Shown here piece by piece: positions 7,214 through 14,985 of a stretch of 38,301 bases of DNA. Position 1 is the stretch's first letter; each line of letters opens with the position of its first letter. The stretch spans positions 1 to 38,301 of the forward strand of contig JAMNXV010000195.1 of NCBI GenBank assembly GCA_023623185.1, written 5' to 3'. The DNA is from Bacillota bacterium (GTDB taxonomy: Bacteria > Bacillota > Sulfobacillia > Symbiobacteriales > Symbiobacteriaceae). The notes under the pieces were generated by a model. That model saw only the letters and a list, made by a program, of their open reading frames with translations, ran no database searches and was not told where the DNA came from. The position numbers and the translations under genes are program-made.

Positions 7214-9994
7214 ATGAAGAGGATGGCCTGGCTCATGATCCCGGTGCTGGCGGCGGCCCTGGCGGCGCCCGCCGCCGCGGCGCCTTACGATACTTTCCCC
7301 CCGAGCTATGTGAGCGCTCGCCACGAGATCACCCCCGTCGCCCAGGGGCTGACCCTGACCCACTTCGAGCGGCTCTACCCCCACGGTTGGGTGAACGGCT
7401 GGCTGCTCACCGCCGACCTGTCCCACCCGACCCTGATCTCCGACGTGCTCACCGCGCCCGGCGTGACCGAGCGGGAGCCGCTGCTGGAGATGGCCGCCCG
7501 GGCCGGGGCGGTGGCCGCCATCAACGGCGACTTCTTCGCGATGGGCGGCAGCGGCATCGCCCTGGGCACCGTCGTGCGGGGCGGGGAGTACCTGCAGTCG
7601 CCGCTGCCCGACTGGCCCAACGGCGCACTGGTGGGGAAGGACCGCATCGGCCGGCTGGCGACGGTGGCGCTGGAAGGCACCGTCACGACGCCCTACGGCG
7701 AGCACCCCCTCACCGTGGTCAACACGCCGGTGGTGCCCGAGGGCGGCCTGGGCATCTTCACCCCGCTCTGGACCATTGACCGGCCCTGGGCCATGGGGGA
7801 TGCGGAAGAGGGGCGGGAGGTGCTGGTGCGCGCGGGGCGGGTCGTGGCGATCAACGCGCGCGTGAACGGCGACCCCGTGCCGGAAGATGGCTTCATCCTC
7901 GTGGGCACGGGCGATGCGGCCAGGTTTCTCGACGCCCTGAAGCCCGGAGATCCGGTGGACGTGTCGTACCGGCCCAGCCCGGCGGTGGCGTGGGCCGTGG
8001 GCGGGCAGAACCACCTGGTCCGGGAGGGCGCCGTGGTGCCTGACCTGGACAATTCCGCCCGCCGCCCCCGCTCGGCCATTGGCTTCTCCGCCGACGGCTC
8101 CCGCATGTACCTGCTTACCGTCGAGGGCGACTCGTCCCGGAGCGCCGGGGCGACCCTGGCTGAACTGGCTGAGCTCATGAAAGCGTTCGGCGCGGCCGAC
8201 GCGCTGGAGCTGGACGGCGGTGGCTCGGCCACCATGGTGGCCCGCCGCCCCGGCGAGCCCCTGAGTGTGCTCAACCTCCCCGCTGCGGCTCAGCGGCGCA
8301 TTCCCAACGGCATCGGCCTGTTCGCCATGCCCGGGTCGGGGCGGGCGCACCACCTGCAGATTGACGGCGATCCGCGGGTATTCCCCGGGCTCTCCCGCAC
8401 GTTTGCGGTGCGGGCCTTCGATGAACAGTACGAGGCTGTAGACGTGAAGCAGCCCCGGTGGGGGCTGCAGGGGCCGGGCGCGATGGCGCCGGAAGGCCGG
8501 TATACGGCGGTGCAAGGGGCCGGTTCACAGCCCGTGGCACCGGGCGCGAAGGCAACCGTCACGGTGGCGGCGGAGGGGTTGACCGCAGACCTGCAGCTCC
8601 GCGTGCTGGGGCCGCTGGCCCGGATCGAGCCGCAGGTCCCGGGCGGCCTGGCCCTGCTCGATGAGGGCGGGCGAACCTTCACCGTCGTCGGCTACGATGC
8701 CGACGGCTACAAGTCGGTGATCGACGCCGCCGATCTCGACCTGGAGTACGACGAGAACCTCGTCCGGCTTGAGCGGGAGGGCAGCGCCGTGCGGGCCGTC
8801 CCGGTCGCAGCGGGCTCCGGGCTGATCACCGTATCGGTGCAGGGGCACAAGGCCGTCATTCCCTTCGTCTCCGGCATGCGCACGACCCCTGTGGAGGCCC
8901 TGGCCCAGCAGACCTTGTGGACGTTCGAACGCCACCCTGCGCAGGTAATCGGATCGGTGGCCCCGGCAGCGGGTCCCGACGGCGGCGCTGCCGTGGCTCT
9001 GCACTACACCTTCGGCCCTGCTGAGGGGAACCGGGCCGCCTACCTGCAGGCGGTGACGCCGATCCCCCTGCCCGGCCGGCCCGACCGTATCGGGCTGTGG
9101 GTGAAGGGCGACGGGCAGGGGGCCTGGCTGCGGGCCGTACTGCAGGACGCGGCCGGCGCCAGCCACACGGTGGACCTGGCCCCGGCGGTGGACTGGACCG
9201 ACTGGCGATACGTGGAGGCGGCGGTGCCCTCCGGCGCCGCCTACCCCCTGAGCCTGTACCGGATCTACCCGGTGGAGACCGACGCCGCGCGGTCCTACTC
9301 CGGCACGCTCGCCTTCGCCCACCTGACGGTGAAGTCGGCCCTGCCGATGCCTGAGGTCCCGGAGCCCGAGCCCGAGGGGCGTGACGCCATCCTGAACCCG
9401 GCCGCGCCCGCCGGTGAGGAGAGCTGGTCCTTCGCAGTGCTGGCCGAGCTGCCTCTGGCAGCGCCGGAGATCGCCGTGCAGGAGGCCCTGGAGGGCAGTC
9501 CGACGTTCTTCCTGGTCAGTGCCGGGCTGCGGGAGCCGGTGCGGGCGATTCTGGCGGACCTGGGCGCGGCGGACATTCCGGTATATGAAATGACGCCGCC
9601 GGCGCGCTACTTCGACGCCGGCGGGGTGCGGTTCATCCTGTTGGGCACGGGTCAGGGCGGGCTGCGGTCCACCGCCTTCCACCAATGGGAGGGGCTGGAT
9701 GCCCTGCTCTACCTGACCGAGCAGGCCACGGCGATCCGCCAGGTGGTTGTGGTGGGCGGGGAGAGCCCGCTCCACTTCGCCGACACCCGGGAGGGGCAGC
9801 TCCTGCAGGAGCGGCTGACGGCCTTCGAGGAGCGGTCCGGGAAGGCGACCGCCTACCTGAGCGCCGACGGCGTCACCCCGGCTGTGACCCGGGTGGAGGG
9901 CATCCCGTACATCAGCGCCGGCACGCCCCGGGCCCCCCGGCTGTTCACCGTCGATCCGACGCCGGGGAACCCGTGGATCAGGCTGGCGCCATAG
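7214..9994 (+). CDS. Secreted phosphodiester glycosidase (NAGPA) family protein, multidomain
   Basis: The 926-residue protein has a signal peptide (MAWLMIPVLAAALAAPAAAA). Residues about 85-380 form the NAGPA/DUF2233 phosphodiester glycosidase domain: GAVAAINGDFFAMGGSG, RRPRSAIGFSADGSRMYLLTV, ELMKAFGAADALELDGGGS and IPNGIGLFA. The DGGGSA motif with the preceding acidic residues is the best-conserved part of the family. Homologous domains remove sugars from phosphodiesters, in bacteria probably on wall polymers. The C-terminal half is made of beta-rich modules: Ig-like repeats, a region near 590-720 resembling a carbohydrate-binding jelly roll, and a final domain I do not recognise. ATG at 7214 follows AGGAGG (7197-7202). 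It ends 3 bases before the convergent LigB gene with no terminator between them. The substrate is unknown. Confidence 0.87.
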   Translation: MKRMAWLMIPVLAAALAAPAAAAPYDTFPPSYVSARHEITPVAQGLTLTHFERLYPHGWVNGWLLTADLSHPTLISDVLTAPGVTEREPLLEMAARAGAVAAINGDFFAMGGSGIALGTVVRGGEYLQSPLPDWPNGALVGKDRIGRLATVALEGTVTTPYGEHPLTVVNTPVVPEGGLGIFTPLWTIDRPWAMGDAEEGREVLVRAGRVVAINARVNGDPVPEDGFILVGTGDAARFLDALKPGDPVDVSYRPSPAVAWAVGGQNHLVREGAVVPDLDNSARRPRSAIGFSADGSRMYLLTVEGDSSRSAGATLAELAELMKAFGAADALELDGGGSATMVARRPGEPLSVLNLPAAAQRRIPNGIGLFAMPGSGRAHHLQIDGDPRVFPGLSRTFAVRAFDEQYEAVDVKQPRWGLQGPGAMAPEGRYTAVQGAGSQPVAPGAKATVTVAAEGLTADLQLRVLGPLARIEPQVPGGLALLDEGGRTFTVVGYDADGYKSVIDAADLDLEYDENLVRLEREGSAVRAVPVAAGSGLITVSVQGHKAVIPFVSGMRTTPVEALAQQTLWTFERHPAQVIGSVAPAAGPDGGAAVALHYTFGPAEGNRAAYLQAVTPIPLPGRPDRIGLWVKGDGQGAWLRAVLQDAAGASHTVDLAPAVDWTDWRYVEAAVPSGAAYPLSLYRIYPVETDAARSYSGTLAFAHLTVKSALPMPEVPEPEPEGRDAILNPAAPAGEESWSFAVLAELPLAAPEIAVQEALEGSPTFFLVSAGLREPVRAILADLGAADIPVYEMTPPARYFDAGGVRFILLGTGQGGLRSTAFHQWEGLDALLYLTEQATAIRQVVVVGGESPLHFADTREGQLLQERLTAFEERSGKATAYLSADGVTPAVTRVEGIPYISAGTPRAPRLFTVDPTPGNPWIRLAP

Positions 9995-9997
9995 GAA

Positions 9998-10777
9998 TCA
10001 GCCCCCGAACTGCCAGAGGGCGTGGCTGAGGTTGCCGTAGCGGTAGCTGCGGTGCAGCTCCCGCACGGTGCGCTGGTCGTCGGCCGCCCCGAGTGCGTAG
10101 AAGAGCGGTATGAAGTGTTCGTTGCCCCCCGGCGGCACCGCGAGACGGGCGCCGGGGGCTTGCTGTTCGTAGTCGAAGAGCGCCGGCAGGTCCCACGCGG
10201 CGATGCGCTCCAGGAGCCAGTCGTCGAAGGCGACGGCCCAGGCGTCCGCCTCCGGCGGATCGTCCCAGCGAATCGTGCGGAAGTTGTGGATGGTGCCGCC
10301 GCTGGCGAGGATCATGACCCCTTCGCGGCGCAGCGGGGCCAGGGCCTGGCCGATGCGGTACTGCTCCGCCGGCGGCGCCCAGGGGTTCACCGACATCTGC
10401 ACGACCGGCACGGTGGCCTCGGGGTAGATCAGCTTCAGGGGCACCCACGCCCCGTGGTCGAGGCCCCGATGCCGGTCCACGTCGAAGGGAACGCCCGCTT
10501 CCTTCAGGAGGTCGGCGATGCGCGCGGCCGTGGCGGCGTCGCCCTGCGCCGGGTACTGCATGCGGTACAGCTCCGGCGGGAAGCCGCCGAAGTCGTGGAT
10601 GGTGCCATAGTAGGCCACGTCGCTGATCATCTGCGGGTCGGTCTCCCAGTGTGCGGTGAACACCACGATGGCGCGCGGGCTGTATTGCTCGCCCAGCGCC
10701 CGGAGGGCGCGGGTGTACTCGTTCTCTTCCAGGGCCAGCATCGGCGAGCCGTGTGCAGCGAAGATCGCAGGCTGCAT
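9998..10777 (-). CDS. LigB-type extradiol ring-cleavage dioxygenase (DODA/YgiD-like)
   Basis: The 259-residue protein begins AIFAAHGSPMLALEEN, the start of the DODA/YgiD branch of class III extradiol dioxygenases. It has VVFTAHWET, the RGLDHGAWVPLKLIYP motif with its conserved histidine, and ILASGGTIHNFR. The histidines supply the ligands for a non-heme iron or zinc. Family members open catechol rings; some form betalamic acid from DOPA. The real substrate cannot be told. GGAGGG sits 7 bases before the ATG. It is transcribed divergently from an HxlR regulator out of overlapping promoters, which suggests it is the regulator's target and responds to a phenolic or quinone compound. Confidence 0.9.
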   Translation of the reverse strand: MQPAIFAAHGSPMLALEENEYTRALRALGEQYSPRAIVVFTAHWETDPQMISDVAYYGTIHDFGGFPPELYRMQYPAQGDAATAARIADLLKEAGVPFDVDRHRGLDHGAWVPLKLIYPEATVPVVQMSVNPWAPPAEQYRIGQALAPLRREGVMILASGGTIHNFRTIRWDDPPEADAWAVAFDDWLLERIAAWDLPALFDYEQQAPGARLAVPPGGNEHFIPLFYALGAADDQRTVRELHRSYRYGNLSHALWQFGG

Positions 10778-10812
10778 GGACAGCCCTCCTTTTTTCGATT
10801 TCGGTTAGCCTG

Positions 10813-10827
10813 GTTACGATTTGTAAC
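10813..10827. promoter_or_regulatory. Candidate operator in the ligB-hxlR divergent region
   Basis: GTTAC (10813-10817) and GTAAC (10823-10827) form a perfect inverted repeat with a 5-base spacer. It lies just downstream of the minus-strand -10 box, around the transcription start of the dioxygenase gene, where a bound HxlR dimer would block transcription. HxlR-type regulators bind short inverted repeats; the pairing of this one with the neighbouring regulator is inferred. Confidence 0.5.
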
Positions 10828-10829
10828 TA

Positions 10830-10858
10830 AGTATATGAAGGGTAGTTGCTGTTGTCAA
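10830..10858 (-). promoter_or_regulatory. Promoter of the LigB-type dioxygenase gene
   Basis: On the minus strand TTGACA (10858-10853) is followed after exactly 17 bases by TATACT (10835-10830). This is close to the sigma-A consensus and lies about 45 bases before the start codon. The -35 box overlaps that of the divergent hxlR promoter, so polymerases on the two promoters should exclude one another. Confidence 0.85.
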
Positions 10859-10879
10859 GGGAACTCCTTCTGTTATAAT
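10852..10879 (+). promoter_or_regulatory. Promoter of the hxlR gene
   Basis: TTGTCA (10852-10857), a 16-base spacer and a perfect TATAAT (10874-10879) lie 22 bases before the hxlR start codon. Five of the six -35 bases are shared with the minus-strand -35 box because TTGTCAA reads TTGACAA on the other strand. Confidence 0.85.
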
Positions 10880-10901
10880 ACGAACGAGGAGGTGATGAGC
10901 C

Positions 10902-11207
10902 ATGGCTGATTTCCAGCTCTGCCCGAAGTTCGAGCGCGCCATTCACCTGCTGGGGAAGCGCTGGACGGGCCTGATTCTGTGGACGCTGCTGAGCGGCCCG
11001 AAGCGGTTTTCCGAGATTGAGTCGGCGATTCCCGTGAGCGGGCGGCTGCTCTCCGAACGGCTGAAGGAGCTGGAATCGGAGGGGCTCGTCACCCGGGAGG
11101 TCTTTCCCGAGGTGCCCGTTCGGGTGGTTTACTCCCTCACGCCGAAGGGGCAGGCGATGGAGCCCATCCTGGCCGCCGTCCAGCAGTGGGCCGAGGACTG
11201 GGGCTGA
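10902..11207 (+). CDS. HxlR-family winged-helix transcriptional regulator
   Basis: The 101-residue protein has the HxlR layout: an N-terminal cysteine (Cys7), then LGKRWTGLILWTLLSGPKRF, SEIESAIPVSGRLLSERLKEL as the recognition helix, and the wing VVYSLTPKGQAM. Relatives sense quinones, aldehydes or disulfide stress through a cysteine near this position; B. subtilis YodB and HypR are examples. The ATG at 10902 follows GAGGAGGTGAT. It is divergent from the LigB dioxygenase, shares overlapping promoters with it and has an inverted repeat between them. The most economical reading is that it controls the dioxygenase and itself. The inducer is unknown. Confidence 0.92.
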   Translation: MADFQLCPKFERAIHLLGKRWTGLILWTLLSGPKRFSEIESAIPVSGRLLSERLKELESEGLVTREVFPEVPVRVVYSLTPKGQAMEPILAAVQQWAEDWG

Positions 11208-11227
11208 GCGTCCACAGCACAGAAATG

Positions 11228-11252
11228 CAGGCCGGGCTGGCAGCCCGGCCTG
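11228..11252. terminator. Hairpin between hxlR and the HNH gene, probable terminator
   Basis: CAGGCCGGGCT (11228-11238) and AGCCCGGCCTG (11242-11252) form an 11-bp stem with a 3-base loop. It lies 20 bases past hxlR and between convergent genes. There is no good T run on either side, so the call rests on stem strength and position. Confidence 0.5.
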
Positions 11253-11288
11253 TGTGCAATATTAGAGGAGAAGATCCGTGGAGCCACT

Positions 11289-11843
11289 TCAGTAGAGCGA
11301 CTTCCGGCTGACGGGCTCCGCCTGGAGCAGCCGCACCAGGCGGGCGTACCGGAAACGCGCAGCCGGGCCCGACTGGTCGGCGGGCACCGGCTCCGGGTCG
11401 GCCAGCGCGGCGGCGCCGGCGGACAGGTGGCGGCCCGACAGGATCAGCTCGGGAACGGGCGCCGGGCGGCCCATCTGGCGGGCGAACTCCGCAGCGTCCA
11501 TGTCGCCCCGCCGGCCGTTGCACTCCTCGCAGGCGCAGATGCAGTTGGCCATGGTCGTGCGCCCGCCCCTGGACCAGGGGATGACGTGGTCCATCGTGAA
11601 GCCCGGCCGCCCGCACCAGTAGCAGGTGTAGCGGTCGCGGGCCAGCACCTTCAGCCGGATGTACCGGTAGGCGAAGGGGTCGAAGCGCAGCCGGATGCGG
11701 CTGCGGCCGATCCACTTGGCCCGGCCCAGCCTGACCTCCCGGTCGGCCACCTTGCGCCTGCAGGGGGTGAGGGTGCGCCCCCGGCTGTCAATCACTTCGA
11801 TCAGATTCGCGTCTGCCGTATCCATACCTCCATGGGGCACCAC
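11289..11843 (-). CDS. HNH endonuclease domain protein
   Basis: The 184-residue protein has a central HNH nuclease with two zinc-binding CxxC knuckles: RDRYTCYWCGRPGFTMDHVIPWSRGG, read in two parts as CYWC and then the DH pair of the catalytic motif, followed by NCICACEECNGRRGDM. The DHVIPxSRGG and NxxxxCxxCNxxK-like pattern belongs to the widespread McrA-like stand-alone HNH proteins of Gram-positives. The N-terminal 70 residues are basic and may bind DNA. The start is GTG at 11843, preceded by GGAAGGGGG (11860-11852) 8 bases upstream. It is divergent from uvrA. No methylase or mobile-element gene is adjacent, so a restriction or homing role is not supported. Confidence 0.85.
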   Translation of the reverse strand: MVPHGGMDTADANLIEVIDSRGRTLTPCRRKVADREVRLGRAKWIGRSRIRLRFDPFAYRYIRLKVLARDRYTCYWCGRPGFTMDHVIPWSRGGRTTMANCICACEECNGRRGDMDAAEFARQMGRPAPVPELILSGRHLSAGAAALADPEPVPADQSGPAARFRYARLVRLLQAEPVSRKSLY

Positions 11844-11916
11844 ACGTCTCGCCCCCTTCCATTAGTCTGGCCGCGTCCGGGGACGCAAATCCTCCCGCCC
11901 GGACGCTAACCCTTAT

Positions 11917-11922
11917 ATTATA
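11917..11922 (-). promoter_or_regulatory. Extended -10 box of the HNH gene
   Basis: The minus strand carries TGCTATAAT, an extended -10 with perfect TATAAT at 11922-11917. No -35 box fits at 16-18 bases, as is usual for extended -10 promoters. It lies about 75 bases before the HNH start codon. Confidence 0.6.
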
Positions 11923-11931
11923 GCACAGAAC

Positions 11932-11945
11932 CGAACATACGCGGT
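11932..11945. promoter_or_regulatory. Degenerate LexA (SOS) box candidate upstream of uvrA
   Basis: CGAACATACGCGGT matches the Gram-positive LexA consensus CGAACRNRYGTTCG in its first ten positions but loses the second half-site. It ends one base before the uvrA -35 box. uvrA is an SOS gene in many Firmicutes, so a weak site is plausible, but half a palindrome is thin evidence. Confidence 0.3.
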
Positions 11946-11946
11946 G

Positions 11947-11975
11947 TTGCAAACAGGCGTTCGGCGGGGTATGAT
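11947..11975 (+). promoter_or_regulatory. Promoter of uvrA
   Basis: TTGCAA (11947-11952), a 17-base spacer and TATGAT (11970-11975) form a good sigma-A promoter about 70 bases before the uvrA start. It is back to back with the HNH gene promoter. Confidence 0.75.
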
Positions 11976-12046
11976 TTACCTGGCGCCACACGCGCGCCTG
12001 CTGTGGTAAGATCTAATGTTGAGACTGCTGTGGGGGGCGTTTGGTT

Positions 12047-14911
12047 GTGTCAAAGGACCGGCTCGTGATCAGGGGTGCACGTCAGCACAACCTGAAGAAC
12101 ATCGACCTGGAGATTCCCCGGGACAAGCTGATTGTGTTCACCGGCGTCTCAGGGTCCGGAAAGTCGTCCCTCGCGTTCGATACCATCTACGCGGAGGGCC
12201 AGCGGCGCTACGTGGAGTCGCTGTCTGCCTACGCGCGCCAGTTCCTGGGCCAGATGGACAAGCCCGACGTGGATTCCATCGAGGGGCTCTCGCCGGCCAT
12301 TTCCATCGACCAGAAGACGACCTCCCGCAACCCGCGGTCCACCGTGGGCACGGTGACCGAGATCTACGACTACCTGCGGCTGCTCTACGCCCGCATCGGC
12401 CGGCCGCACTGCCCCAAGTGCGGCCAGCCCATCGCCCAGCAGACGGTGGACCAGATGGTCGACACGCTGATGCAGATGGATGAGGGAACCCGCATCCAGG
12501 TGCTGGCGCCGCTGGTGCGGGGCCGCAAGGGCGAGCACCAGAAGGTGTTCGAGCAGATCCGGCGCGGGGGCTACGTGCGCATGCGGGTCGACGGCCAGGT
12601 GATGGACGTCGCCGACGAGGCGCCGAAGCTCGAGAAGAACCGCAAGCACACCATCGAGGTGGTGGTGGACCGGCTGGTGATCCGGCCGGACATCCCGCGC
12701 CGGCTGGCCGACTCGCTGGAGACGGCCGCGGGACTGACCGGCGGCATCGTCACGATCGACGTGGTCGGCGGCGAGGAACTGCTGTTCAGCCAGAATTTCG
12801 CCTGCCCCGACTGCGGCGTCTCCATCGACGAGCCGCAGCCCCGCAGCTTCTCCTTCAACTCGCCCTTCGGCGCCTGCCCGGTCTGCACGGGTCTGGGCTT
12901 CCAGACGGAGTTCGACCCGGAGCTCATCCTCGACCCGTCGCTGTCCCTCGATGAAGGCGCGCTCATCCCCTGGGCGACATCCAGCCAGCAGTGGTTCCTC
13001 CACCAGCTGGACGCGCTCTGCCGGCAGCTGGGCATCCGGAAGGATGTGCCCCTGAACCAGCAGGATCCCCGGTTCCAGGAGGTACTGCTCTACGGCTGGC
13101 CCGAGGAGAAGGTCCGCTTCGAGTACGAGAACATGTACGGGCAGCGCAAGTGGTATGAGGTGACGTTCGAGGGCGCGATCCGGCAGCTGGAGCGGATGCA
13201 CCGGGAGACCTCCAGCGAGGCGATCCGGGAGCACCTGGGCCAGTACATGACCAGCCGGCCCTGCCCGGCCTGCGGCGGCGCGCGGCTGAAGCCGGAGTCG
13301 CTGGCCGTGAAGGTGGGCGGGCTCTCCATCTCCGAGATGACGGCCATGGACGTGGCCGCGATGCGCGACTTCCTGGGCCGCCTGGCCCTGACAGAGAAGG
13401 AGCGGGCCATCGGCGCGCAGATCCTGAAGGAGATCGACGCGCGGCTGGGCTTCCTGATCAACGTCGGTCTGGACTACCTGACCCTCGACCGGCCGGCGGG
13501 GACCCTGTCGGGCGGCGAGGCGCAGCGGATCCGGCTGGCCACGCAGATCGGCTCGCACCTGGTCGGCGTGCTCTACATCCTGGACGAACCCTCCATCGGC
13601 CTTCACCAGCGGGACAACGCGCGGCTGATTGAGACGCTGAAACACCTGCGGGATCTGGGCAATACCCTGATCGTCGTCGAGCACGACGAGGACACGATCC
13701 TGGCGGCCGACTGGGTCGTCGACATCGGGCCGGCCGCGGGCGAGGGCGGCGGCCGCATCGTCGCCTCGGGCCCGGTGGAGCGCATTCTGAACACCCCCGA
13801 GTCGCTCACCGGCGCCTACCTCTCCGGCCGGCGGCAGATCCCGATTCCGGCGGAGCGGCGAAAGCCCAACGACAAGTGGCTGGTCGTGCACGGGGCCGCG
13901 GAGAACAACCTGAAGGACATCACCGTGCGGATCCCCCTGGGCACCCTCACCGTGGTGACCGGCGTGTCGGGTTCCGGCAAGTCGACCCTGGTCAACGAGA
14001 TCCTCTACAAGCGGCTGGCGGCCGACCTGAACCGCGCCCGCACCAGGCCCGGCAGGCACCGGGCGGTGGAAGGGCTGGAGCACCTGGACAAGGTGATTGA
14101 GATCGACCAGTCGCCCATCGGCCGCACGCCCCGGTCGAACCCGGCCACCTACACCGGGGTCTTCGACCTGATTCGCGAGCTGATGGCGCAGACCCCGGAG
14201 GCGAAGATGCGGGGCTACAAGCCGGGCCGCTTCTCCTTCAACGTACGGGGCGGCCGCTGCGAGGCCTGCAAGGGCGACGGCATCATCAAGATCGAGATGC
14301 ACTTCCTGCCCGATGTCTACGTGCCCTGCGAGGTCTGCAAGGGCGCGCGGTACAACCGGGAGACGCTGGAGGTGCGCTACAAGGGGAAGACCATCGCCGA
14401 CATCCTGAACATGACGGTCGACGAGGCGGTGGAGTTCTTCCGGCCGCTGCCCCGCATCTACCGGAAGATGCAGACCCTGCAGGACGTGGGGCTCGGCTAC
14501 ATCAGGCTGGGCCAGCCGGCCACCACCCTTTCCGGCGGCGAGGCCCAGCGGGTGAAGCTGGCCACCGAGCTTTCCCGGCGCGCGACCGGCCGCACGATCT
14601 ACATCCTGGACGAGCCCACCACCGGCCTGCACACCGCCGACGTGCACCGGCTGCTGGAAGTGCTGCAGCGGCTGGTGGATGCCGGCAACACGGTGCTGAT
14701 CATCGAGCACAACCTGGACGTGGTGAAGCAGGCGGACTGGATCATCGACCTGGGTCCGGAGGGGGGCGAACGCGGCGGCCGCGTGGTGGCCGAGGGCACC
14801 CCGGAGGCCGTGTGCGAGAACCCCGACAGTTACACCGGCATCTTCCTGAAGCGGCACATGGCGCGGCAGCGGGCCGGCGCGCCGCTGGAGGCCGCAGCGG
14901 GAACCGACTGA
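12047..14911 (+). CDS. uvrA: Excinuclease ABC subunit A
   Basis: The 954-residue protein is a complete UvrA, the damage-recognition ATPase of nucleotide excision repair. It has two ABC modules: Walker [10 protein letters not shown] at residues 33-41 and again GVSGSGKST near 642, and signatures [12 protein letters not shown] and [12 protein letters not shown], each followed by ILDEP. The zinc modules are present: CPDC...CPVC in the first half and CEAC...CEVC in the second. GTG at 12047 was chosen over TTG at 12041 because GGGGGG (12032-12037) is spaced 9 bases from it. It has its own promoter, with uvrC 3.3 kb downstream in the same direction but separated by unrelated genes. uvrB is not in the window. 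Confidence 0.97.
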   Translation: MSKDRLVIRGARQHNLKNIDLEIPRDKLIVFTGVSGSGKSSLAFDTIYAEGQRRYVESLSAYARQFLGQMDKPDVDSIEGLSPAISIDQKTTSRNPRSTVGTVTEIYDYLRLLYARIGRPHCPKCGQPIAQQTVDQMVDTLMQMDEGTRIQVLAPLVRGRKGEHQKVFEQIRRGGYVRMRVDGQVMDVADEAPKLEKNRKHTIEVVVDRLVIRPDIPRRLADSLETAAGLTGGIVTIDVVGGEELLFSQNFACPDCGVSIDEPQPRSFSFNSPFGACPVCTGLGFQTEFDPELILDPSLSLDEGALIPWATSSQQWFLHQLDALCRQLGIRKDVPLNQQDPRFQEVLLYGWPEEKVRFEYENMYGQRKWYEVTFEGAIRQLERMHRETSSEAIREHLGQYMTSRPCPACGGARLKPESLAVKVGGLSISEMTAMDVAAMRDFLGRLALTEKERAIGAQILKEIDARLGFLINVGLDYLTLDRPAGTLSGGEAQRIRLATQIGSHLVGVLYILDEPSIGLHQRDNARLIETLKHLRDLGNTLIVVEHDEDTILAADWVVDIGPAAGEGGGRIVASGPVERILNTPESLTGAYLSGRRQIPIPAERRKPNDKWLVVHGAAENNLKDITVRIPLGTLTVVTGVSGSGKSTLVNEILYKRLAADLNRARTRPGRHRAVEGLEHLDKVIEIDQSPIGRTPRSNPATYTGVFDLIRELMAQTPEAKMRGYKPGRFSFNVRGGRCEACKGDGIIKIEMHFLPDVYVPCEVCKGARYNRETLEVRYKGKTIADILNMTVDEAVEFFRPLPRIYRKMQTLQDVGLGYIRLGQPATTLSGGEAQRVKLATELSRRATGRTIYILDEPTTGLHTADVHRLLEVLQRLVDAGNTVLIIEHNLDVVKQADWIIDLGPEGGERGGRVVAEGTPEAVCENPDSYTGIFLKRHMARQRAGAPLEAAAGTD

Positions 14912-14985
14912 GCGGCAGGTGGGGCCGGCCTTCGGCTCGAACTGATTGAGGGGCCGCGCCCAGCGGCAGACAGGAGAGAGGACTG

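Noticed and set aside
11289-11843. HNH gene as part of a restriction system or mobile intron
   Set aside because: No methylase, integrase, intron structure or direct repeats nearby; it has its own promoter in a stable-looking context.
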